From contig CANKVU010000015.1 of NCBI GenBank assembly GCA_947487205.1, forward strand, positions 1 through 64,000: a DNA stretch of 64,000 bases. The letters are read 5' to 3'. The DNA is from an uncultured Paracoccaceae bacterium. GTDB taxonomy: Bacteria > Pseudomonadota > Alphaproteobacteria > Rhodobacterales > Rhodobacteraceae. Below, piece after piece: positions 10,248-20,576 of this stretch (position 1 is its first letter; each line of letters opens with the position of its first letter). The notes under the pieces were generated by a model that saw nothing but the letters and a program-made list of their open reading frames with translations, had not been told where the DNA came from and did no database searches. The position numbers and the translations under genes were made by a program.

Positions 10248-11273
10248 ATGCCGACCCCATCGATCTGGCTTCTGACCTGCGTGGGCGTGGCGCACGACCT
10301 GGCGCTCCTGCCCCACTGGCTGCGTCACTACCTGGATCTCGGAATCGCGCCGGAACGGATCGTGGTGATCCTGAACGCCGCGGTCGAGGCCGATCCCGGC
10401 CTCGACCGCGCGCGGGAGATCCTCGCCGCCCATGGCGCGACCCGGCCGCCCGAGATCTGGATCGCCCCCTATACCTCCGGCACCATGTGGGCGCGGCGCG
10501 GCGCGGTGCAGGCGCGGATCTGCGCCCCCGGGGACTGGGTGCTGAACGCCGATGTGGACGAGTTCCATCGCTGGCCCGAGCCGGTGGCGGACTGCCTTGC
10601 GCGGGCCGCGGATCTCGGCGCCGACTGCGTGCAGGGGGTGATGATCGACCGTCTCGCCCCGGGCGGCGTCCTGGCCCCCGTGCGGGAGGCGCCGCACGTG
10701 CTGGAGCAGTTTCCGGTCCGCGCCGAGGTCGCCTGGTCGATCGGCGGGGCGAGCCCCGTCCACGGCCGTGGCGGCACCGTCAAGATGATGGCGGCGCGCG
10801 GCCGCCACCTGCCCCATCGCGGCGGCCACCGGCCCGCGATGGGCAGCGAGGTCTCCTATCTCTACCGCTATCCGCTGGGCTCCTTCCGGGAGATCGACGA
10901 CCCCGCCTTCCGCTTCTCGGTCCCGACCCAGGTCGATCACGTGCACTGGACGGAGACCCTGCCCGCCCGGCTGGAGACCCGCCTGGCCACGCCCGGCGTC
11001 AGCCCGGCGGGGGTGGAATACGGCCGGCGGCAGCTCGATCATTTCGGGCGCAACGCGGGCCGGATCGACCTTGCCCAGGTGGCGCTGGAAGAGGAGGTCG
11101 CGCCCGGGACCGCCGCGTGGCCCGAGAGGCTGGCCGAGCTCCGGCGGATGGGGCGGCGCAAGCCGCTGACCGCGCCGGTCCATCGCCTGGTGGACCGGCT
11201 GACCGGCCGCCGGACGCAATGGCTCCTTGCCACCGGGCGCAGGATCCTCGGGGCCGCGGAGGCGCGGCGATGA
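10248..11273 (+). CDS. glycosyltransferase family 2-like protein
   Basis: MPTPSIWLLTCVGVAHDLALLPHWLRHYLDLGI...WVLNADVDEFHRWP; DxD-like motif. Confidence 0.65.
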   Translation: MPTPSIWLLTCVGVAHDLALLPHWLRHYLDLGIAPERIVVILNAAVEADPGLDRAREILAAHGATRPPEIWIAPYTSGTMWARRGAVQARICAPGDWVLNADVDEFHRWPEPVADCLARAADLGADCVQGVMIDRLAPGGVLAPVREAPHVLEQFPVRAEVAWSIGGASPVHGRGGTVKMMAARGRHLPHRGGHRPAMGSEVSYLYRYPLGSFREIDDPAFRFSVPTQVDHVHWTETLPARLETRLATPGVSPAGVEYGRRQLDHFGRNAGRIDLAQVALEEEVAPGTAAWPERLAELRRMGRRKPLTAPVHRLVDRLTGRRTQWLLATGRRILGAAEARR

Positions 11274-12481
11274 CCGGCTGGACACGGCGGCAGCTGACCT
11301 TCGGCAGCGAGCGGGGCGTGGTCCATGCCCACAGCTATTACGACATCCCCGTCTTCGACACGGCCGGCAGCCGCATCGCGGCGCTCCGGCACGACCATCC
11401 CGCCAGCCGCCACCCCGGCACCGCCGACGCGGTGGAGGTGGGCCTGGTCGAGGCCGACCGGCCGGGATCCTGGCATCCGCTGGGACGCAGCACCGCCTGG
11501 AGCTGGCAGCAGGGCCCGATGGCGCAATGGGTGCCCGCCGCGGACGGCGCCGGCGAGCGGCTGGTCTGGAACGACCGCGAGGGCGGCCGGTTCGTGGCGC
11601 GCCTGCTCGACCCTTCGTCCGGCGGCGGGCCCCTGACGCTGCCGATGCCGGTCTACGCGGTGATGCCCGGCGGCCGGTCCGGGCTGTCGGTGAACATGGC
11701 CCGCCTGCAGGTCCTGCGCCCGGGATACGGCTATGCCGTGGAGGAGGAGGCCCCCGGCATGCCGCGCCGGCCCGAGGACGACGGCATCTGGCAGGTGCCC
11801 TTCGACGGAGGGGCGCCGCGGCTTCTCCTGCCGCTGGCGCGGGCGGTGGATTTCCTGCTGGCGCGGCTGCCCGCGGCGGACCGGCTGCGCCACCGGCTGC
11901 TGCCCTATCATTACTGGTTCAACCACGTGAAGATCGCCCCCGGGGGCGGCCGCTTCACCGTCAAGCTGCGCTGGCGGCGCCGGGGCGGTCCGTGGTCTGG
12001 ACGCATGGGCGTCAGCCTGACCTGCGACACCGGCGGGGGGCGCGACCTGCGGCTTCTCGGGCGGGCGACCTCGCACGTGATCTGGCTCGACGACACGCGG
12101 CTCTATTATTTCGACGAGGGACGCCGCGACATGCCGCTCGTGGAGGATACCGCGCCCGCGGGGACGCGGAGGGGCCTGGTCGGCGGCGGCCTCGCGGCCA
12201 ACGTGCACCTGCGCCACCTGCCCCCCGCGCCCCCCGCGGGTGGCGCCCTTCCCCCCCGCATCGTGTACGACACGCCCTACCGGGAGGCGCCGGAATTGTG
12301 GGAGGCCAGCCCCGACGGGGCGGATCGCCGCCGGATCGCCGCCTTCTCGAACCACCGTCCCGCGAAGGGGCCGTTCCGCTGCGATCTGCATCCCGTCCCC
12401 GATGCGGCGGGCGACCGCCTCGTGGTCACCTCGACCGAGGACGGAGGGCGCCAGATCCATCTCCTCGAACGCGCGGGATGA
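11270..12481 (+). CDS. soluble beta-propeller-like protein (oligogalacturonate-lyase/TolB-like), function unknown
   Basis: 403-aa ORF with repeated 'H..W.D....YYFDEG', 'RIVYDTPYREAPELWEASPDGADRRRIA', 'LVVTSTEDGGRQIHLLE' blades; ATGA overlap with upstream GT; no signal peptide seen. Confidence 0.55.
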   Translation: MTGWTRRQLTFGSERGVVHAHSYYDIPVFDTAGSRIAALRHDHPASRHPGTADAVEVGLVEADRPGSWHPLGRSTAWSWQQGPMAQWVPAADGAGERLVWNDREGGRFVARLLDPSSGGGPLTLPMPVYAVMPGGRSGLSVNMARLQVLRPGYGYAVEEEAPGMPRRPEDDGIWQVPFDGGAPRLLLPLARAVDFLLARLPAADRLRHRLLPYHYWFNHVKIAPGGGRFTVKLRWRRRGGPWSGRMGVSLTCDTGGGRDLRLLGRATSHVIWLDDTRLYYFDEGRRDMPLVEDTAPAGTRRGLVGGGLAANVHLRHLPPAPPAGGALPPRIVYDTPYREAPELWEASPDGADRRRIAAFSNHRPAKGPFRCDLHPVPDAAGDRLVVTSTEDGGRQIHLLERAG

Positions 12482-13473
12482 GCGCGTCCCCCCGCGTCAG
12501 CGTCATCCTGCCGGCCTATGACGTGGCCCCCTTCGTCGGGCGGACGGTCGCCTCCCTCGCCGCCCAGGACTGGCCAGGGATCGAGATCGTCGCCGTCGAC
12601 GACGGCTCCGCCGACGACACCGCCGCGGCGCTGGAGCGGGCGCTCGAGGATTTCCGCCGCTCGGGCCCGGAGCGATCCGCGACGCTCATGCGGCAGGAGA
12701 ATGCCGGCCTCGGCGCGGCGCGCAACGCCGCGCTGGCCCGCGCCACCGGCGAGCTGGTGCTCTTCGCCGACGGCGACGACCTGCTCGACCCCGGGGCGCT
12801 CTCCGCCCTCGTCGCGGCGCTCCTTTCCCCGCCCGAACCCTGCCTCGTCTTTCCGCGCTGCCGCTACATCGACGAGGATGGCGCGCCGTTGGGCCTCCAA
12901 TCCGGACACCGGCGGCGCCGGCTCACCGCGGTGGACCTGCTCTTCGAGAACCCGATCCACACCGATACGGGGGTATTGCTGCGCCGGCAGGCCCTGCAGC
13001 GGGCCGGACCCTTCGATCCCGGCCTTCCCTCGGCGATCGGGCTCGACGCCTGGCTCCGGGTGGCGGCCGGCCGGGGGGCCTGCATCGCCCAGGTGCCGCG
13101 GGTCCTCGTCTCCTACCGCCGCCACGGCCGCCAGATCACCGCCGACTGGCGCCGCCAGCGCGCCGGCTGGGAGGCAGTGGGCGCCCGCGCCCGCGCCCGC
13201 GGCCTTCTCGGAGCGCGCCGCCTGTCGCGCGCCCGGGCACGGGCGATGACGGTCTGGGCGGCGGGCGCCTATGCGGCCGGGGAGGAGGACGAGCTGCGCC
13301 GGCTGATGCGTGGGGCGCTCCTGCGCGATCCGGTCGCGGTCCTGGGAACCCGCCACGGCCGCCTGAAGCTGGCGGCGGCGGCGGCAAGCGGTTTGCCCCG
13401 ATCCTGGCAGGACCGCCTCATCCGGTGGCATCTGCGCCGAAGAGAGGGTTCCGCCGCGGAAGAACGGCGCTGA
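12478..13473 (+). CDS. glycosyltransferase family 2
   Basis: PRVSVILPAYDVAPFVGRTVASLAAQ...VAVDDGSADDT...NAGLGAARNAAL. Confidence 0.88.
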   Translation: MSASPRVSVILPAYDVAPFVGRTVASLAAQDWPGIEIVAVDDGSADDTAAALERALEDFRRSGPERSATLMRQENAGLGAARNAALARATGELVLFADGDDLLDPGALSALVAALLSPPEPCLVFPRCRYIDEDGAPLGLQSGHRRRRLTAVDLLFENPIHTDTGVLLRRQALQRAGPFDPGLPSAIGLDAWLRVAAGRGACIAQVPRVLVSYRRHGRQITADWRRQRAGWEAVGARARARGLLGARRLSRARARAMTVWAAGAYAAGEEDELRRLMRGALLRDPVAVLGTRHGRLKLAAAAASGLPRSWQDRLIRWHLRRREGSAAEERR

Positions 13474-13594
13474 TCCGCCGCTTCGGGTTGCGGGACGCCG
13501 GCGACACACTAGGATCGCGTTCGATTTCCGGCCGGGCCACGGGCCGCCGTCGGACCCGTTCCTCGCGACAGATGCCCCAAGGACACGACGTATC

Positions 13595-15091
<1,497 letters not shown>

Positions 15092-16062
15092 CGCGCGCCC
15101 AGGCATAGCCCAGCCCGCCGCAGGCGTAATGCACCGCCAGGAGCGGCACGGCGAGCAGCGCCAGGCCCGGTCCCGCCTCGCGCCGGAGGCGGACGAGGAA
15201 GGCCCGGTTGGCCGCCGCGAGGACGAGGCAGGCCGCGCCCGCGAGCATCGCGGCGCCCGCCGGGCTGAGGGGCGCGACCGGGAGCGCCCAGACCAGGAGC
15301 CCCGCGCAGACGACCGACAGCCGCGCCGCCGGCGCCGTGTTCAACCCCTCGGGCAGGGCCGCGCCCTCCGACAGGAGAAGCCGCGCCCACGGGATCGCGC
15401 GGTCGAGAAGGTCGGTGCGGGCCATGGAGCCGAGCGTCCAGGCCTTCAGATGCGTGCCCTGGAGCCGCGGATCGAGCCGGATCGCGTGACCGGCCCGCGC
15501 CAGCGCCATGCCGAACTTCACGTCCTCCATCATGCGCTGGTCCGGATCGAACCCCCCCACGGCGTCGAACGCCCCGCGCCGCACCGCCCCGAGCCCGGTC
15601 CAGAAGGTCCCGGCGGGGCCGGCATTCTCCAGGTGGACGTGGCGGTGCAGGAGGTTGCGGAACCGGCTGACGGCCCCCGGGGCGCCGGGCCGGTCGTCAT
15701 AGGCGCCGAACACGGCCGAGATCCCCGATCCGGGCGCCAGGATTTCCGCGATCACCTTCCGGGCCGCCGCCCCCATCACCACGTCCGCATCCACGAAGAC
15801 GAGGATCTCCGCCCCCGCCGTGCCCGCCGCCCGGGCCCCGGCATTGCGCGCCGCCGCCGCGCCCCGGCGCGGTCCCGCCACGACGGCCACGCCGGCGGCG
15901 CGCGCGATCCCGCCGGTGCCGTCGGTGGAGCCGTCGTCGACGACCGTGATCTCGCCGGGCGCGAAGCCGGCCCGGCGCGCGCCCGCCAGGCAGGCGGGCA
16001 GGTAGCGCGCGGCCTGGCGGGCCGGGATCACCAGATGGGGGCCGCCGGCCGCCATCCCCGCC

Positions 16063-16707
16063 CTAGCCCTCGAACCGGTAGCCGAAGCGCTCGATCAGGG
16101 GCGCGTTCCGCCGCGCCACCAGGTCGACCAGTTCGGGGGTGTAGTAATCCTGGTAGGGGGTGCGTCGGGACCTGTTCAGGTGCGGGATCTCCACGCCCTC
16201 CGGCAGCCGCGCGACGATGGGGGCGAGGTCCTCCGCCAGGTGCTCGAAACGCAGGAGGCGCGACAGCGGGACGGGCGCGCCCGCGGCGTCGCACAGATGC
16301 TCCCACTGGGAGACGAAGCAGTGATACTGCACGAAGATCTCCGGCGTGGCGAATTTCAGCGGATTGGGATTGCGCCTGAGGCCGCGGGCCCAGTTCCCGG
16401 TCAGGAACTCCGCGAAGCCCGGGCGCCGCCACGGATAGGCCCGGGTGTTCCGGGTGACGTGCGTCCAGCCGGAGACGGCCCAGTCCCAGGGGTTGCGCAC
16501 CACCGCGAAGCTCCAGGTCCGCTCGAAGATGTCGGCCCCGAGGCGGGAGGCGGCGTAGCGCGCCGCGCCGTGCAGGTCCGCCATGCCGCGCACCGGGTGG
16601 GCGCGCGCGCCCGGCACCGTCTCGAAGGCGGAGGAGAGCGAGTAGCCGGCGGTCTTGGGCAGGTGCAGAAACAGCATGCCCTCGCGTTCCAGATGGACGG
16701 TGGCCAT
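16063..16707 (-). CDS. sulfotransferase family 2-like protein
   Basis: 'MLFLHLPKTAGYSLSSAF' 5' PAPS loop and 'VVRNPWDWAVSGW' 3' motif. Confidence 0.8.
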   Translation of the reverse strand: MATVHLEREGMLFLHLPKTAGYSLSSAFETVPGARAHPVRGMADLHGAARYAASRLGADIFERTWSFAVVRNPWDWAVSGWTHVTRNTRAYPWRRPGFAEFLTGNWARGLRRNPNPLKFATPEIFVQYHCFVSQWEHLCDAAGAPVPLSRLLRFEHLAEDLAPIVARLPEGVEIPHLNRSRRTPYQDYYTPELVDLVARRNAPLIERFGYRFEG

Positions 16708-16709
16708 GG

Positions 16710-17699
16710 TCAGGCCTCCTCTCGTCCGCTGAGCCGGGTGCCGAAGGCCCGCAGCCGGTCCCCCCCGAAGGCGCGGAGCGCGCCGAGCGGGCCCAGGGCG
16801 CGCAGCTGCCCCCGCAGCCGTGCCCGGCGATTCCCCCCCGCCGCCTCGATCATCGGGCGGTCGCGCCGGAACTCGGGGGCCACCTCGAAGGCCTCGATCC
16901 GCCGCCGGACCGTGTCCGGCGTGATCCCGTCCCCGGCCAGCGGCGCCTTCTCCGACAGCCCCGCGGGCAAGAGGATCGCGTCGAGGGTCGAGGGAAAGGC
17001 GCGCAGGTCGATGGCCACCTTCTCGTTTTCCGGCAGCACCGTGAAATCCGTATGCTCGTTGATCGCCCGGGACAGGCACCACGACAGGTAGGCCACCCGC
17101 AGGTCCGCGTCCCCGTGCCCCATGCGCCGCCAGTAGCGGACGGCGTAATCCATGAACCGCTCGTGCTTGCGGGCATGGGTGAAGACCTTGCGGAAGATGT
17201 CGCGGTGATACTGCTCGTGGTCGTGCAATCCCGCCACCAGACCGGCCTCGGCGGTGCGATAGCCCCGCGCGCGCATCTGCTTCTTGACCCGCGTCTCCGG
17301 GCGGCGCTTCTTCGGGTCGAAGACGGCATGCTCCAGCGCCTCGGGCAGGAGCGCGGTGCGATAGAGATGCACGCCCGCCGCGCGGACCTGGCCCAGGAGC
17401 TTGTCGGCCACCCGCGCGTCCATCTCGAAGAGATCCCCGCCCGCCATGGCCTCGGCCTCGGCCACCAGCGCCGCGACGGCGCCCGGGGCGAGCAGCACGT
17501 CGGCATCGAGGCAGAGCGTCCAGGCCCGCCCCGCCGCCACGCCGGCCTCGAACCCGCGGCGCAGGGCGGCGCTGAACGGCACTTCGCGGATCACGCTGAC
17601 CCGGTCCGCGCCCACCTCGCCGGCCGCCAGCCGGATGCAGGCGGCCTCCGTGCGCTCGCCCGCGGCGCGGATCGCGACATGGCAATCGGGGGGGGTCAC
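16710..17699 (-). CDS. glycosyltransferase family 2-like protein
   Basis: 'AWTLCLDADVLLAPGAVAALVAEAEA' DxD motif; directly upstream of the sulfotransferase. Confidence 0.6.
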   Translation of the reverse strand: MTPPDCHVAIRAAGERTEAACIRLAAGEVGADRVSVIREVPFSAALRRGFEAGVAAGRAWTLCLDADVLLAPGAVAALVAEAEAMAGGDLFEMDARVADKLLGQVRAAGVHLYRTALLPEALEHAVFDPKKRRPETRVKKQMRARGYRTAEAGLVAGLHDHEQYHRDIFRKVFTHARKHERFMDYAVRYWRRMGHGDADLRVAYLSWCLSRAINEHTDFTVLPENEKVAIDLRAFPSTLDAILLPAGLSEKAPLAGDGITPDTVRRRIEAFEVAPEFRRDRPMIEAAGGNRRARLRGQLRALGPLGALRAFGGDRLRAFGTRLSGREEA

Positions 17700-17817
17700 C
17701 TTCCCCTCCGCCCCGCCGGACGGGCAAGGGTCGCGATGGAACGGGTCTTGGCCATGGTTGCATCATCCGGCAATGTCCGGTCTCGGGTACCTGTGCCCGA
17801 TCGGGCCGCCCCATTCA

Positions 17818-19632
17818 ATGCAGGTCGCCATGCTCGCCACCTATCGCCGGATCTTCTCGCTCCTGTCGGGCCGCGACCGGCGGAACTTCGCGCTCCTGAT
17901 CGCGATGATGCTCGCCGCCGGGGTGGCGGAGGTGGTGGGCGTGGCCGCGATCATCCCCCTCTTCGCGGTGATCTCCGATCCCGCCTCCGTCGGCGACAGC
18001 GCCATCCTGTCCACGCTCTACGACTGGGGCGGGTTCACCGAGACGCGGGGCTTTCTCGGGGCGCTCTGCCTGGGGGTCTTCGTCGTGCTGCTGCTGTCGA
18101 TCCTGATCCGCGTCGGCACCAACTACGCCACCGCCCGCTTCACCCGCGAGGTGGTGCTGACCCTGTCTCAGTCGCTGCTGACGAAATACCTGCGCAACCC
18201 CTACGAATGGTACCTCGCGCGGCACTCGGCCGACCTCGCCAAGACCCTCCTGGCCGAGACCAAGGAGGTGGTGAACGGCTCGATCGCCCCGGCGATGAAA
18301 TTCGTCTCGGACGCGATCGCGACCCTGGCGATGGTGCTGTTCCTCGTCCGGCTGGAACCCGTGGGCGCGCTCTTGACGGCCCTTCTGGTCGGGGGGGGGT
18401 TCACGCTCATCTACTGGCGCCTGCGCGACCTCTTGGAGCGGATCGGCGAGGATCGCCGCCTGGCCAACCGCGAACGGTTCCAGATCGCGCAGGAGGCGCT
18501 CGGCGGGATCAAGGACGTGAAGGTGATGGAGCTGGAGGAAAGCTACATCCGCCGCTTCCACGCGCCCTCGCGGCGGCTCGCCCGGCACCAGGCGGCGCTG
18601 CAGATCATCGGCGAGGTGCCGCGCTACGCGCTCGAGGCGCTGGGATTCGGCGGCATGCTGCTGTTCCTGTTCTTCCTGCTCTCCACGACCGGGGGCGATC
18701 CGGGCGCGGTCCTGCCGGTCTTCGGCGCCTTCGCGCTGGCCGGCCTCAGGCTCCTGCCCACGGTGCAGACCCTGTTCCGCTCGAGCACGCAGATGCGCTT
18801 CCACCAGAGCGCGCTCGAGGCGCTGTTCGGGGAATTGCGCGAACCCACCGCGCCGGGGCCGCGTCCGGGCGGCGGACGGGTCCTGCCACTCGAGCGCAGC
18901 CTGGCGCTCGAGGACATCCGCTACAGCTATCCCGGCGCCGAGGGGCCGAGCCTCCGGGGGATCGACCTGACGATCCCCGCCCGGACGAGCTGCGGCTTCG
19001 TCGGCTCGACCGGGGCGGGCAAGACCACCCTCGTCGACATCGTCCTGGGGCTGCTGACGCCCCGGTCGGGGCGGGTCGTGGTCGACGGGACGGCGGTGGA
19101 CGGCGGCAACCTGCGCGCCTGGCAGCGCTCGATCGGCTACGTGCAGCAATCGGTGCACCTGGTCGACGACACCATCGCCGCCAACATCGCCTATGGCATT
19201 CCGCCCGACGAAATCGACATGGACCAGGTCGTCCGCGCCGCCCGGCTGGCCAGCCTCGACGATTTCGCGGCCGCCCTGCCCGAGGGCTACCTGACCACCG
19301 TGGGCGATCGCGGCACACGGCTCTCGGGCGGGCAGCGGCAACGGATCGGCATCGCCAGGGCGCTCTATCGCGACCCCGAGGTGATCGTCTTCGACGAGGC
19401 GACGAGCGCGCTCGACACCGTGACCGAACGGGCGGTCATGGACGCGATCGGGGCGCTCAGCGGCCACAAGACGGTGCTGATCGTCACCCACCGGCTCTCC
19501 ACCGTGGCGGCCTGCGACCAGATCGTCGTGCTCGACGGCGGCCGGATCGAGGCCAGGGGCTCCTACGAGGAACTTGCCGCGGGGGGCGGGACATTCGCCA
19601 AACTCCTGCACGGCGCGCGGGGCGCGGCCTGA
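17818..19632 (+). CDS. ABC transporter with fused permease and ATPase domains (PglK/MsbA-like flippase)
   Basis: TM domain followed by Walker A 'GSTGAGKTTL', signature 'LSGGQRQRIGIARAL', Walker B 'VIVFDEATSALD'. Confidence 0.88.
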   Translation: MQVAMLATYRRIFSLLSGRDRRNFALLIAMMLAAGVAEVVGVAAIIPLFAVISDPASVGDSAILSTLYDWGGFTETRGFLGALCLGVFVVLLLSILIRVGTNYATARFTREVVLTLSQSLLTKYLRNPYEWYLARHSADLAKTLLAETKEVVNGSIAPAMKFVSDAIATLAMVLFLVRLEPVGALLTALLVGGGFTLIYWRLRDLLERIGEDRRLANRERFQIAQEALGGIKDVKVMELEESYIRRFHAPSRRLARHQAALQIIGEVPRYALEALGFGGMLLFLFFLLSTTGGDPGAVLPVFGAFALAGLRLLPTVQTLFRSSTQMRFHQSALEALFGELREPTAPGPRPGGGRVLPLERSLALEDIRYSYPGAEGPSLRGIDLTIPARTSCGFVGSTGAGKTTLVDIVLGLLTPRSGRVVVDGTAVDGGNLRAWQRSIGYVQQSVHLVDDTIAANIAYGIPPDEIDMDQVVRAARLASLDDFAAALPEGYLTTVGDRGTRLSGGQRQRIGIARALYRDPEVIVFDEATSALDTVTERAVMDAIGALSGHKTVLIVTHRLSTVAACDQIVVLDGGRIEARGSYEELAAGGGTFAKLLHGARGAA

Positions 19633-19669
19633 TCGCCCCGCGCCGGTCCGCGTTGGTCCGTGCCGCCGC

Positions 19670-20434
19670 TCAGACGATCCGATCGGGCCGGGAGAAGACC
19701 TCGTAGGCCCCCTTGCGGGCCCGGGCCACCAGGGTGATCCCCGACGCCTCGGCCGCCGCTCCGGAAAGCGCCGTGGGGGTCGAGACGGCGATCAGCATCG
19801 GAATGCCGGCCGCCCCGCATTTCTGCACCAGGTCGACCGAGACCCGGCTCGACGTGACGATCGCGCCCCGGGCGGGGTCGATGCCGGCCCTGAGAAGCGC
19901 CCCGCAGACCTTGTCGACCGCATTGTGCCGCCCGACATCCTCGCGCGCCAGGACGATGCCGGCCCCGGGGCGGAGGAAACCCGCCGCATGCAGGCCCCGC
20001 ATCCGCGCCCGGAGCGGCTGATGGCGGCGCAGCGCCTCGGTCGCCCCGGCCACCTCTCGGCCCGGGACAGACAGGAGCGTGTCATGGAGCGCGGCGGGCG
20101 GGCGCAGCGCCTCGCGCAGGCTGTCGATGCCGCAGAGCCCGCAACCCACGGGACCCGCCATCCTCCGGCGCCGCGCGCCGAGCGCCGCGGCCCGCTCCGG
20201 CACCAGCCAGAATCGCGCCTCTCGCCCCTCCGCCCCGTGATCCAGCACCTCGAAATGCTCCACGTCCCCGCGCGCGGAAAGAAGCCCCTCGGTCCAGGCG
20301 AAGCCCCAGGCGAAATCCGCGAGGTCGCGCGGCGTGGCCATCATCACCGCCTGGGTGCCGCCGTTGCAGGTGATCGCAACGGGCGTCTCCTCGGGCAGCG
20401 GCGTCTCGACGGGGCGAAGGGCGGGCTCGGCCAT
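19670..20434 (-). CDS. fdhD: formate dehydrogenase accessory sulfurtransferase FdhD
   Basis: 'GPVGCGLCGIDSL' CxxC motif, 'REDVGRHNAVDKVCG', 'VTSSRVSVDLVQK'. Confidence 0.92.
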   Translation of the reverse strand: MAEPALRPVETPLPEETPVAITCNGGTQAVMMATPRDLADFAWGFAWTEGLLSARGDVEHFEVLDHGAEGREARFWLVPERAAALGARRRRMAGPVGCGLCGIDSLREALRPPAALHDTLLSVPGREVAGATEALRRHQPLRARMRGLHAAGFLRPGAGIVLAREDVGRHNAVDKVCGALLRAGIDPARGAIVTSSRVSVDLVQKCGAAGIPMLIAVSTPTALSGAAAEASGITLVARARKGAYEVFSRPDRIV

Positions 20435-20576
20435 CGGCGCGCTCCATGGGGCTTCTGGCCCAAGCCCCGCCGGGGCGGCGGGTTCCGGGCAGCCGGACAG
20501 ATTGCGGGGCACCTTTTTCCCCTCCGGACGTTCCCCCGCCTGGATCGAGAGGGATTGCCCCCGCGGGAGGACGCCA

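Noticed and set aside
7697-10249. 850-aa ORF overlapping the membrane protein and GT2 genes
   Set aside because: Wrong frame; Pro/Arg-rich composition and no motifs, while other frames encode recognisable proteins
17052-19706. 884-aa ORF in another frame over the ABC transporter
   Set aside because: Lacks ABC motifs and is strongly Arg/Pro-biased; the correct frame is 17818-19632
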